DNA of 64,000 nucleotides from Vanilla planifolia (Eukaryota; Streptophyta; Magnoliopsida; Asparagales; Orchidaceae), in assembly GCA_023846275.1 (NCBI GenBank), contig CM043865.1, positions 34,920,412 through 34,984,411 of the forward strand, given 5' to 3'. The notes beneath the pieces are model-generated. The model was not told the origin of the DNA and did not search any database. It was given only the letters and a program-made list of their open reading frames with translations. A program made the position numbers and the translations under genes. Shown here piece by piece: positions 27,101 through 37,170 of this stretch (positions within the stretch are counted from its first letter, which is position 1; each line of letters begins with the position of its first letter).

Positions 27101-28135
27101 ACATAAAAGATTTAACCATATTTGATTCTGCTGGATATCATCTTTGGAGGGCATTTCTTTTTTACTTATAATGAATCTATTATCTTTGTACAAGAGATTG
27201 TGACAATCAGTGAATCTGTTACCGCGAACGCTACAGTATATATGCTGATTTCTGGGATGACTTAGTTTGAAGATAATGCATCAAAAAACAAACATGTCTT
27301 TTTTTTTTTTTGCTTTTAATAAGGATACAATTCTCCTGGCTTTCTGATTTTTTCTGTAACGAGATTAGTTTTCAAGTCTTTTTGTTTGCCTACAGAGTCT
27401 AATTTATGGATCCTGTAATTGGAATCCTTACATTTGATGTTCTGATCTTATCATATAAACCTAAAGAGTTGCCAACCCAATCCACATCTTTTGTCACATC
27501 AACAAAAACATTGCAATTAACTCGAGCTTTCTTGGTTCACTTGTCATTAGATTGTTTATTGTTATGATCTTTGATCTATGAATCAAAATTTCAGCATAGA
27601 ATTTTGGCACTGAACCATAATGATGAACTTGGAATTGTCGGCGAATTTGCGCCAAAGGGCTTGACAAGGGATCTGTTTAAAAAGCTTCCTGTCCATGTGA
27701 TGCCAGATAATGTTAGAGAAGGTCACGAAGAGTGCATTTGTTGCACAATTTGTCTTCAGGTATTACTCATCTTCCCCACAAGCAGAGTAGTTTTTTGATT
27801 CAGTGTACCAACATTTCAGTTGAAATACCTGAATCTGGAGATCATTGTTTCCTTGTTAAATTTGCTACTGCTTCGGTTTCGAATAATTTGTTAAGAAAAG
27901 TTTTGAAAATGAGTGTTTGAGAATTGAAGTTTTCATTTTGCAAAGAAGTCTTCATTTTTTAGTTGAATATAACTCACTTGCAAACAACCTTCTGCTTCTG
28001 CTACTTGTGTAGGACATTTTAGGAGGGGAAACTGTGCGGATATTGCCTTTGTGCTTCCACACATTTCACTTGTCGTGTGTGGACAAGTGGCTTGTCACTC
28101 ACAGCTCATGCCCTGTGTGCAGGCAAGGAGTTTAG
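9171..28135 (+). CDS. NEP1-interacting-protein-like RING-H2 E3 ubiquitin ligase, membrane-anchored
   Basis: Five exons recognised: 9,171-9,306, 10,262-10,437, 24,371-24,451, 27,595-27,759 and 28,013-28,135. All introns are GT-AG and phases agree, giving about 226 residues. Residues 28-85 hold two Gly/Ala-rich membrane segments ([15 protein letters not shown], then [10 protein letters not shown] and [20 protein letters not shown]), the NIP-family anchor. A linker with [14 protein letters not shown] precedes a C-terminal RING-H2 finger: CTIC, CFH, HLSC and CPVC, with spacing C-x2-C-x15-C-x1-H-x2-H-x2-C-x10-C-x2-C. All eight zinc ligands are present. The family passes ubiquitin from E2 to target; some members are tied to chloroplast or defence signalling (family knowledge). 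Relatives as I remember them have about ten extra residues (an ADFIEDLL-like block) between exons 2 and 3, so an undetected small exon may exist. Intron 2 is about 13.9 kb. Confidence 0.85.
10438..13689. other. 5' part of giant intron 2, degraded repeats
   Basis: Intronic. No coding signal belonging to the host gene was found, although the small exon expected between exons 2 and 3 could hide here. It includes a diverged repeat pair at about 12,330-12,890. An opposite-strand ORF at 11,687-11,938 has some protein-like composition but matches no family I can name. Confidence 0.4.
12326..12890. repeat. Two diverged copies of a repeat in direct orientation
   Basis: Copy 1 (about 12,340-12,560) and copy 2 (about 12,665-12,890) share the same ordered phrases. 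These are ATATTATCTC/ATATTGTTCT, CCAATCAAAGTA/TCAATCAAAGTATA, TTTTGTTTTCAAA/TTTTGTCTTTAAA, ACATAT...CATAGAAT/AAGCTTAGAAT, ATGAGACTATT and the GAGGCTAGA segment. The offset is roughly 340 bases. It looks like an old tandem or LTR-derived duplication. Confidence 0.6.
16390..16835 (-). pseudogene. Opposite-strand LINE RNase H fragment
   Basis: Read on the minus strand, this shows a plant LINE RNase H start: [13 protein letters not shown] (first catalytic Asp), then [13 protein letters not shown] and [11 protein letters not shown] (Glu region), before stops break the frame. The later part ([13 protein letters not shown]) resembles the third catalytic-acid segment. It sits inside the plus-strand LINE where an endonuclease or early RT region would be expected, so it is likely a second, nested LINE 3' fragment inserted in the other direction. 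Confidence 0.7.
17723..17749 (+). repeat. (TA)n microsatellite
   Basis: About thirteen TA units at the left edge of the AT-rich block that interrupts the LINE RT domain. Confidence 0.9.
21180..21600 (+). repeat. GA-rich (GAGAGA) degenerate purine tract
   Basis: About 400 bases dominated by GAGAGAG units with scattered interruptions. The opposite-strand reading frame is a low-complexity Leu/Ser string and is not a gene. It directly precedes the 647-bp duplication. Confidence 0.8.
21600..22890. repeat. Direct tandem duplication, offset 647 bp
   Basis: Two consecutive copies share order throughout. TTGAGAGGAACTTTT starts at 21,611 and again at 22,258. AGAAGAATAA(G/A)TAGGTCT, GAGATC(C/T)CACTAAAAGTGGC, GAGGCATTTTAGACTTGT, AAGATGTCAA...GATGAAGG and CATCTCATAACCTC follow in both. 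Divergence is moderate (substitutions and small indels), so the duplication is not recent. Its content is unknown and it carries no coding signal. Confidence 0.85.
22980..23510. repeat. Dispersed LTR-like repeat, copy A
   Basis: Contains the phrase ATCACATGGTTCAACTCAAG...TTACGATCACAT, a decayed form of a motif I associate with plant Copia LTRs. This is followed by AAAGTCATAAATACAAA, CTCTCACAAAAAG, TTTAATACTA and ATGTGATAAA. The same ordered phrases recur at about 59,670-60,070, so it is a dispersed repeat, probably an old LTR. Assignment to Copia is from memory. Confidence 0.5.
23511..24370. other. 3' end of intron 2
   Basis: No repeat or coding segment was recognised. It ends in a pyrimidine-rich stretch and CCAATATCCAGAG before exon 3. 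Two adjacent acceptors are possible (AG at 24,367-24,368 or 24,369-24,370); only the second keeps frame with exon 2. Confidence 0.5.
25261..25701 (+). repeat. Left arm of direct repeat flanking the GAA tract
   Basis: About 440 bases beginning TTTGGAAACAGAAAGAATGA and ending in (TA)n. It recurs almost unchanged at 26,544-26,992, an offset of 1,283-1,287. The differences are few single-base changes and small indels, so the copies are fairly young. The long ORFs inside are not supported as exons. Confidence 0.9.
25702..26473 (+). repeat. Long GAA/AAG-rich purine tract in intron 3
   Basis: Roughly 770 bases almost purely of A and G on the plus strand, dominated by GAA/AAG triplets with interruptions (GAT, GTA, ATAAG, GGA). 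Some blocks near 26,390-26,460 are pure GAAGAAGAA. Polypurine mirror-like tracts of this kind can form triplex DNA (established for GAA/TTC). The apparent Lys/Glu/Arg-rich and Ser-rich ORFs on both strands are by-products of the triplet repeat and should not be annotated as genes. Confidence 0.95.
26476..26545 (+). repeat. (GGAAAT)n hexanucleotide array
   Basis: About ten tandem GGAAAT units with one imperfect unit, directly joining the GAA tract to the right arm of the direct repeat. Confidence 0.9.
26544..26992 (+). repeat. Right arm of direct repeat flanking the GAA tract
   Basis: Second copy of 25,261-25,701, starting TTTGGAAACGGAAAGAATGA and ending in (TA)n at 26,967-26,992. It differs by scattered substitutions and short indels. 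Confidence 0.9.
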
Positions 28136-29686
28136 CATTACGTTAGTAATGAAGCAACTTGCTATGCCTCTATATTATATATTTGTATAGTTATCTTTTT
28201 AATGTTGATGTCCGTTGTACATCTTTGTAATGTTGTTGCAAACATCGTCCTATGAATCAAACATCTTTGAAGGATAAGCAACTTGATGATCCTTCAAAAT
28301 GGTTTGCATTCAAGAGATCAATCGTGTGGCACTGTATGTAATATAATATGTAGGAAATGTTTTTATGAAAGGTTTCTTTTTGGATTTTTGATCTCTATTA
28401 AAATTTTGACTTGTGAGAAAATTAATTATTATCTGATAAATTTAAAATTATTTTTATGGTTTCTTATTCATTTGGAAATAGATATTTTACTTGTCAAAGG
28501 ATCTTGATGTCGAGTTATATATTTCAATTAGATTGAGATATGGAGAAGGCAGATTATTATTCTATGTTGTTCTCTCGATTTAATTTCTTAATTCTCATGA
28601 AATTTGATAGAAAAAAATATGTTATACCAATTTTAGTCATTTTTTTTTTCTTTTCTATTGATTTTGTTTTATTTTGAACTTTGCATTTGTTTTTTTTTTT
28701 TTTTTTTATTCAACCAAAATTTGACATTATTGTTAGGAATACCCCATGGTGATGCATTGCATTGTTTGATGGAGTAAACAACTTGAGATTGCAAAACGAT
28801 TAAATTAGCTTTTGGAAGCATCTCGAATGAATAAATTGATAAATATAATTTTGTTTTTTTCTTAAATTTGTTGAAATTAATTATCTTTAATCACGAAAAT
28901 TAACAAAGTATTATAAAATTTTAAATCGTGAATAACATTTAGGCATGACGTGGTTTAGTTATCGGAGAATCCGAAGCGCAAGGTTTCCTTAGGCATTTGA
29001 ATAAAACGTGTAAAAACGATTGCATCGTTTTTCCCGCCCCGCATGGGCGCCGCGCACTTGTATGGTGGTGCATCTGGTGGTGCACAGAACCAACTCAAAT
29101 TGAGCTCATCACCGCGGTGAGCATTAGCTAAGCTGACCGCTTCGCTTCAACCCGTCGAAGAAAGGACTGATTAGGATGTGTACGCAGGAAAGAAACGTGT
29201 GAACTACATCACTGCATGGAGCGTCGGCCGAAGAGAAGATAAATAATCATTTAATGACATGGATTTTTTAAAGAAAAAGGCAGAATACATCAATATTAAA
29301 GTTTTAATCAACAATTAATATTTCATTGACTCTATGGATGACAAGTCATCTCAGATCAATTTAAGACCAACAATAAATCCAGCCAACTAAATATGTTTAT
29401 GCTAAGCTAAGGAATATCATGTTAAAAAATATATTATATTTATTCTTATTAATAGTAAAAATTAAGATAAAAATATTAAAATTAATGATTTTTTTAAAAG
29501 TATAATAAGCATTCTAAAAGTATTAAAAAATAGTTTTTAAACGAGGATTTTCAGTAATTATATTTGAAATTAAAATGGTTACAAGTAGGGGCAGCTTCTA
29601 GGAAACATCTCTTTCAATAATACGTTCCTAATTATATTGAAGCATTTTAAACATTTTTCAAGTATAACAAATGTTTTTAGCGTCAT
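28136..29686. other. 3' UTR of the RING-H2 gene and intergenic region with a GC-richer patch
   Basis: The first 150-200 bases after the stop at 28,135 are presumably 3' UTR. At about 28,690-28,707 there is a T run. The segment 28,940-29,235 is clearly richer in G and C than its surroundings and has ACGTGT/GACGTGG core motifs, CCGCGG and several near-palindromic stretches. It lies about 600-900 bases upstream of the CAX start codon and may be a distal regulatory region. No ORF of merit was seen. Confidence 0.45.
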
Positions 29687-29692
29687 TATATA
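29687..29692 (+). promoter_or_regulatory. TATA box of the CAX gene
   Basis: TATATA (in ATTATATACTG) sits about 157 bases upstream of the start codon at 29,844. It is followed by an abrupt change to GC-rich leader sequence, consistent with a transcription start near 29,720. Confidence 0.55.
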
Positions 29693-29843
29693 CTGCATTC
29701 TAACGGTTTCAACTACAGAGGGGACCTGAGGTGAGCGCGGTGGTTGTACGACAGAGTACGGTTCAAGGTGGGAGCGGAAAAGCGGCGAAGTTACTAGTTG
29801 CCTTCCGTTCGTTCGACGAATTGCCACAACAAAAGAGGAGGAC

Positions 29844-32800
29844 ATGGCTTCCGCTGGGCAGCACGACGCTTCTGGTGGGATCGAGGTGGGGCTTGTCAAG
29901 CCCGGAGACGTCGGTGGAGGACTGACGAAGGACGTGCGTCACGGCCACGGACGCATGGCGCACAACATGTCGTCGTCATCGCTGCGGAAGAGGTCCGAAG
30001 TCTCCCTCTTCTCCACGGTGCGGTGCAGGTTTCTTCGGAGACTTCTGGCTAATCTCCAGGAGATTTTCCTCGGGACGAAGCTTTTCGTTCTCTTCCCTGC
30101 GGTTCCGTTTGCCATTGTTGCGCAGAGCTACGGATTCGGACGAGTGAGTTCGTTGTATTTTCTTTTCTTTTCGATGTTCTTCGAATTATAACTTTAATTG
30201 AATCTTATCATGGTGATTTCCATTTTTTTTTTTTCTTTGAGTTGGGTTTTCTTTTTGGATGAGTGTGTGATACCAGAATTTGTAACAAGCCACCATCTTT
30301 TGGGAGTAAAGGTTAGGCGGCAGGCAAATCTGGCTACCTCTTTCGAACTTAAATGGAGAAAGAGTGTCGAACTTATGACATTTGTCATTTTTTCCCTTAA
30401 ATGCTACCCCTCGCATGCAGACTTCATTTGATTGATGCTCGTGAAATTCTTGTTGTTTTCTAGTCTTACATGCCAATGCATGTGATCGTGAGTGCCACAT
30501 GCTATACTGATGGTTCTTGGTCTATGCTGCCCGAATTTTCATGCATTGTTGTTGTTTCTTCTTGAGGACAGAGCTTGGTTCGGATACATTATTGAACTCG
30601 GGAGTTTTACAATGAGTTAATCCGTAGTTGGTCGTAGCAACTTCGGACTGCACACTCGGTAATTTCTCCTCGATAGACCAACATAAATGGAAGGTGGTCA
30701 GCACTCGTGTTTGGCATCTTTAGCCATGAACGTGCTCCGACGATGAAAACAACCCTTTGTATATTTTTCTTTAATCTTCTGTTCTGTGTAAATTGCCATG
30801 ATGTTTATGAAGCTTAGGAGTGAGTGTTATTTGGTTTTTGATTAAAAGTTGATATTTTTTTGGTTTTTGGTTTCCGTCCTATTTTTTTCAGTTTGCGTAG
30901 TTCAATTTTTTTATTGTTTTTTGCTTTAATCTAATTTTGACCAATTAATCGTAGTTCAAACAAAAAGTTCGATTTTTTTGTCTGATTGTCCATCAATATT
31001 TGTCTTTTTTTATTTAATTTAGCTTTCATCTTTTTCTAATAAAAAACCAATGAGTTTGAAGTGTTGGTCAGTTCACCATCTTTATGCACCTTTTTGTAGT
31101 CCATGAACCACAAGGAATAAATTTTTGAAAGATAAGCGAGCAAAGCCAAAAATCAACTTTAATCGTTCTTGGTTGCTTAAATACAACAATTCATGAAGCA
31201 CATTAATGTTTATAGATAGCATCATAGCAATGCAATTTTTTGACGAAATGGTTGCCATGCAAACAACTCCCTCATATATATTTTAGCATTCTCCATAAAA
31301 AAGTCAAATACTTGCTAACTAGTTTTTATTAATCACATCTGACCATTAACAAATATTTTTTGAGTGCAGGCATGGGTGTTTACATTGAGTTTGTTAGGCC
31401 TCACCCCTCTTGCTGAGCGAGTGAGCTTTATTACAGAGTAAGTTCTGTGGCTGCAGAACAAATATTCTCAATGTTATTATGATTATTGTTGTCATTGCTA
31501 TCATAATTAATATTAAAATTGATTTTATGACCATAGTTGTTATTGTTTATTATTGTTGTTCCTGTCATTATATAATATTTCCTGTGGTGAGGTTGAGCTT
31601 ATGTGATTTTTTGTATGCCTGATTCTTACGGTGTTAATGGTTGTCATATTTCATCATATTATTATTCATTTGTTACAAACAGCTTGCTTTTAAATGTTGA
31701 TGTAACATATGCATTGCTTGACTAATATTGTCTTTACTTACATGGATTTTTCAGGATATAATGTGTTTTGATAAAATTTGTAAAAGTAGTTTCTCATGAA
31801 AGATGATTACAGTTCTTTTCTTGGAAAGATGGCTACGTTTCTGTGTTGCATATTCAACTAGTGAAAGTATTTAAGAGTATTCATGAAATAATTTTTATGG
31901 CTTTACAAGTGAAATATAATTACAATTGCAATTCTGGAATGCAATTTTTCTTTACTTTGCCCCTTGGAAAATGTGTTTTGCTTCTTTTTGGATAATCTTC
32001 CAAGTTCTCATTTCAAATTTTTTTTTATTTTAAAATGTCGTATGAAGATCCTCATGCCTCTGAATTTTTTGCTCAATATCTTTCAGGCAAATCGCCTTCT
32101 ACACTGGTCCTACTGGTACAAATGACTGTCATTTTTCCTTAGCACTCATTTTTTTAAAAAATATGCATTTTTTAATGAAAATGATATGTTACTGGGATTG
32201 ATTGAGTTTGATTAAAATCCATAACCGTTGCAGTTGGTGGATTATTAAATGCAACATGTGGGAATGCAACAGAGCTTATCATAGCTTTATTTGCACTATA
32301 CAAGGGTAAGATCGACGTTGTGAAGTTCTCCCTAATTGGCTCAGTCTTCTCCAATTTGCTTCTTGTTCTTGGAACCTCTCTCTTTTGTGGTGGCATTGCT
32401 AACCTTCGTAAAGAGCAATCTTTTGATCGGGTATGTACAAACATCAAATTATAAATCGTTCTTTTCTTTTTTACATACCAAGGAATCGTATATTTTACAT
32501 TGTTGAGCAAAAATAAGATTAAATTTGTTCCCACTTTTGTAAGTTGAGCATAATGTTAAGGTTTTAATCCACAATTAATGTAATCCTTGCATATAGGTTT
32601 AAGCTTTTTTAAGTTGTTGACTATCTATTGAAGATATATTGAGCTGAACCTGGGCAACATATACTTTTGTATGGTGACCTGGTCTTGTTAATTTCATGAT
32701 TGATCCTTCTCATTTTTTCTCTAGAAACAAGCTGATGTGAACACTGGCCTCCTGATGCTAGGCGCTCTTTGTCATGTGCTTCCACTAATTTTCAGATGTG

Positions 32801-34918
32801 GTGTGACCTCTGCAGAGCAAAATGCTTCCATTTCAGCGACATTGACATTGTCGAGGATATGTAGCATTCTTATGCTAGCTGCCTATATCGTTTACCTTTT
32901 CTTCCAACTTAAAACTCATCGCCAATTTTTTGAATCCCAAGAGGTAACTAATTAGATAAGCATGCATTTTCTGTACCCAAGCATTCTTTTTTCAGTTTGC
33001 TAAATTGAATCTATCGCAAATTACTTTTACCTGGCAAATCAAAACAAACTGTGTCTATTTATCAGGAAGACGAAGATAATGATGTTGTGGTTCATGAAGA
33101 TGAGGCAGTCATTGGATTCCCTAGTGCTTTAGCTTGGTTGGTGGGCATGACAATTGTTATCGCAATCCTATCAGAGTATGTTGTTGGGACTATTGAGGTA
33201 TAGCTTTTTGGCTGAGAAGAATTCTATGCTAGTATCCTAGGTTCTCCTCAGCTTTTACTGCAACACCATCAAGCAAAAAAGTATAAGACTTTTATGGCTC
33301 AGCTTGTACCCAAAGGGAATATTTAGACTAAAGCTATCGCTAATTGTTTAACTGGCTTTTGCCTAATCATGCTTTTAATCAATGTGGGACCTCTAATAAA
33401 ATAACTTTAAAACAATAAAAATCCCCTGGTATTCCACAGACAGGAGATAATGCTGAATTTTCCTTATTGATATTAAAATTCATGTAGGCACCTTGATCCT
33501 TGAAACGTTAATGGCATGCATTGAAGACTATAGCTTCCAATTTTTTTCACTTTTTTTAAAAAAATTGCATAACATTTATTCCTTTAGCCATTTGAATTGA
33601 ATGCATAATTCAGTGGCTTGACCTTTACATCATACAGATTGCAATAAGGTACAAATTTATATTCGGCATGTCTCTAGGAACAAAGAGATTCAATTGACTA
33701 TCTTCACTTTGAAAATTGTTTTATCAATTTGTTCTGCTGGAAGCAAAATCTTAATTTGTATAAACAGGTTCATAAGCAAATAATGCTATGTTTATCTCCA
33801 CCTACTCGAAGATTTTTCTCTTGTTCATCCACATGAATGTTATGGCTAAGAGGCATCTTCTTGTGTAGGCTGCATCGGATTCCTGGGGCATATCTGTTAG
33901 TTTTATAAGCATCATATTGCTACCCATCGTTGGTAATGCAGCAGAGCACGCTGGTGCCATCATTTTCGCATTAAAGAACAAGCTGGTAATTCTACATCCA
34001 AGCCCTATTTATGATTCAATAAAGTTGAAATTTGTTCGTTTGGTTCAGGATATAACACTTGGGGTGTCACTGGGCTCAGCGACTCAGATTTCCATGTTTG
34101 TGGTGAGAATTTAAGAGCAATTGAAGAATTTGTGTGACACTCTGCTCATTTAATAGCTATCATTGCGGCCTAATATTGTTTGCAATGTGCGACACAGGTT
34201 CCCTTGAGTGTTATCATAGCATGGATACTAGGCCGTTCAATGGACCTCGATTTTAAGCTATTGGAGACAAGTGCTCTTGTTTTCTCAATTTTGCTTGTAT
34301 ATTTTATTTTGCAGGTAAAATCACAAACAATTGATATAGAAGTCAAACACCCTTAAAATGTTTTGTTTGAGAACATATCGAGTGTTGGTTGGTTCAATGA
34401 TCCTCAAATATTAAATTGATTGCTAAATGAGTCTTCTTGAAAATAATTGTTATTATAGAATGATAAAAATATCTTTGACTTTTTATTAAGAGATTGAAAG
34501 TGAAACATATCAAAATTGTCTTTTGCATTTTCCTTTTTTTTTTTTTTTTTGAGCTTGAAAAAATGTATTTCGAAACATGATAAGGGAAATTTCTAACTAC
34601 AATTCAAAATGCATTTTGCAAAAAGATGAGTTTGTCTAATCTTTGGTGGAAAGTCTAATTTTTTTGTCTTGTAGGATGGATCCTCACACTATCTAAAGGG
34701 ATTTGTTCTTATGCTTGCTTACTCAGCTATTGGGACATGCTTCTTTATCCATAGAAGTCCAGGTATTTGTCTTCCGTTAAGCTTTTTATATTGAAGTTTT
34801 AAGTTTTTCTCAAGCAAAGGACCCAAAGGAAGCCTTTCTTACATGGGTCTTCTTGCATTCAACAGATGAAAATGACGGAGTCGATGTCGATGCACTACAT
34901 GCAATTCTGCGTTCATGA
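29844..34918 (+). CDS. CAX: Vacuolar cation/proton exchanger (CAX family)
   Basis: Complete gene for a type I Ca2+/cation-H+ antiporter that loads cations into the vacuole using the proton gradient. Eleven GT-AG exons: 29,844-30,143; 31,370-31,437; 32,087-32,115; 32,234-32,430; 32,725-32,943; 33,066-33,197; 33,869-33,985; 34,049-34,102; 34,198-34,314; 34,675-34,762; 34,866-34,918. They sum to 1,374 nt (457 residues), the usual family length, and phases agree at every junction. The first alpha repeat reads [13 protein letters not shown] and the second [17 protein letters not shown], with the Glu and His of the exchanger motif intact. An acidic stretch between the two halves ([16 protein letters not shown]) matches the family's central acidic loop. 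The hydrophilic N-terminus (residues 1-60) fits the autoinhibitory tail known in CAX proteins. It looks functional. The exact CAX subtype and ion preference cannot be set by eye. Confidence 0.95.
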
Positions 34919-36780
34919 AGGTTTATTCATAGACTTTTTGTCATATTTCCTTAATGCTTGTTAGTGAAAAGCTGCTTTAAAGTGTATGCTGTGTTCAAGA
35001 AGTGTATTTTGTGGGCAAATAGAAAAGGATGAGGTCTTGTATATAAATGTAGGTGAAAAGGAAGCAGTTGGTTCTATGAACTTATATAAGATAAACATAT
35101 TCTGTTTGATTTGTCTCCAGCTTTTGCAGAGTAATTGATGGATTCTTTGTTGCCTAGCCATGAATCTTTCTTAAATGAAGAAATATAGGACTTGAATTGA
35201 TTAATGGCTTCTTACATTGAGGCTTCTACAGGTGAGAACAATGTGCAAGGTTGTTATGGAGGATAGCAAAGATGCAAGCAATGGTGAAGTTCCTTGGTTC
35301 AATGTTATCATGGAAATATAGGAGGATTTGAGATGGGTATATCAAAGATAATTATGTTTTTATTCTTCTAAGGTCTTTGTTATAGTGTAATTCCTTTATG
35401 AAGGATGGTAGAAAGTTCTAGATATTAAGCAATGAGAGATATTTTAGAAACTGTTAATAATTTTTTAAATTTTCTAAATTTTTCTTCAGTGATTTTATAA
35501 ATAGAATAAAAAGATGTGGAGATGATGGAAATTTTAAAATTTTTTTTTATGATTTTATAAATAGAATGAAAAGATGTGGAGATGATAGAAATGAGACTAA
35601 GTTTTAAGTCTAGGGTGTTTATTCAATTTATAGTTTGTTATTTATTTTCTTAAATTTTTCTTATTTATTTTTAATTTGTTCATGTTATTTTTAAATTATC
35701 TAATAAAATTTTACAATAAACATTTATTCTTATATGTTTTGGCATGATGTGTGTGTGTGTGCGTCTGGTAGGAAATGTTTATTCTTTAATTTTAAATCAA
35801 ATATAAATTGATTGTATTGTAAAGCATGTCAAAATTATAAAAATAAAGTATTTCAAAATATAAAAATAAATATATAATTGGATAGAGTTCATTAAGACGA
35901 GTTCATCGACATTTGTTTCAATTTTATCGAAGTTCATTTGAAATTTTTATAAATTATCGAAGCTAATAAAAATAAATATTAATAAATTATATTACATATA
36001 ACTAAAGAATATATGTTATTTTTTTTTTCTAAACATAGAACTCCGCTCTCCCGAATTATGCCTAATGTGCACGTCCTAAGTTTGCCCTCATGCGGTTGGC
36101 TAGAATTTCACTAGAGAGCTGTCAATGATGAGGATGTCGATTGCCATCATCCTTTGGAAGAAATCAAGAACTTGAGACTGATTTCCACCATTGGAGATTT
36201 AGCATCAAAAAAATTGAAACTCAAAATCTTTTTTATTTTTGTGATATTTATCTTGAAATTTATGATATTCTAAGTAAAAATCATTATATAATATCTTAAT
36301 TAGAGTATGATGTTATTATTTAAATGATTAGAAAAAAATTCTAAGATAAGAGATTTTGAGATGGGTATACCAAAGATAATTATGTTTTTATTTTTCTAAG
36401 TCTTTGTGAAAGTGTTTTTTATATAAAACATTTATAAGGATGGAAATGAAAATTATTTTTTAAAATTAATATTTTATGTTAATCTAAAATTTGAAATTAT
36501 GATAGGTTTAATTAGGAAAATAATATAATTAAAAATATATAATCAATATGCTTTCATTTACGATTTTGAGCCATTGTAGTAATTCTTTTCTTTAGACTCG
36601 TTCTCCAACTACACTAAACAGTCTATAACTTAACTCAAGAGGTCAAAACAGACAAATAGCATACTTCTCAAACTTGAAATAAATAGCAATAATTACTACA
36701 CTTAAAAAAAAAAAATTACTACCCTTCAAAAACATAAAAAATACATGAAAATAATAAAAAATAAAGGACCGACATCTCTA
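34919..36780. other. CAX 3' UTR and AT-rich intergenic
   Basis: About 250 bases of probable 3' UTR follow the CAX stop. A short tandem duplication with a unit of about 59 bases (GATTTTATAAATAGAAT...GATGTGGAGATGAT) lies at about 35,493-35,590, and a (GT)n run near 35,748-35,762. The phrase GAGATGGGTATA(T/C)CAAAGATAATTATGTTTTTAT occurs at about 35,330 and again at 36,358, so there is another diverged duplication. No gene was seen. Confidence 0.5.
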
Positions 36781-36926
36781 GCAATGAACCCATTCTGAAA
36801 CGGGTAAAAATCAAGTCCAATCGACGAGCCAGATCCGCCTTAACCTAGCCAGCCTTCGAACCAGCCGAGACCCACAAGGTTGGAGGAGAAAAAAAGGTTT
36901 ACATATTTGCTTTCGAAGTAATGATC

Positions 36927-37170
36927 TATATATAAGAGGAAGGAGAGAGAGGCTCGAGGTGGTCTGGGCTTCCTCTAGTCGTCTCCTCGGATATACAGGC
37001 AGAGCAGAATGGTGGCGCAGCGGCGAAGGATGTAGACCCTGGCACGCTGCTTTCGCACCTGCGACGAGCATCGGCGCGTGAAGCCTCGGAGCCTTGCGGC
37101 CATGGTGTTGCAAACCTAGCCCCAAGCGACGAGGAGGGTTAGCTCGGCTGCAGCTCTAGGGTTTCAAGAG
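36927..37170 (+). other. GC-rich promoter and first-exon-like island without a recognised gene
   Basis: TATATATAA at 36,927-36,935 is followed by a purine-rich leader and about 200 bases of strongly GC-rich sequence. This ends at AGCTCTAGGGTTTCAAGAG with a strong donor, GTATGT, at 37,171. One plus-strand frame stays open to about 37,140 (with QAEQNGGAAAKDVDPGTLL) but has no ATG after an upstream TAA. The ATGs at 37,010 and 37,101 reach stops within a few codons. It resembles a plant 5' UTR exon (the AGGGTTT motif is common there). No downstream exon could be matched, so it may belong to a non-coding RNA, a decayed gene or a captured gene fragment. Confidence 0.4.

Noticed and set aside
29579..29963. 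Minus-strand ORFs across CAX exon 1
   Set aside because: Shadows of the GC-rich CAX leader and first exon.
36811..37125. 104-codon minus-strand ORF in the GC island
   Set aside because: No family resemblance; explained by GC-rich composition with few stops. The plus-strand promoter/donor arrangement is a better reading.
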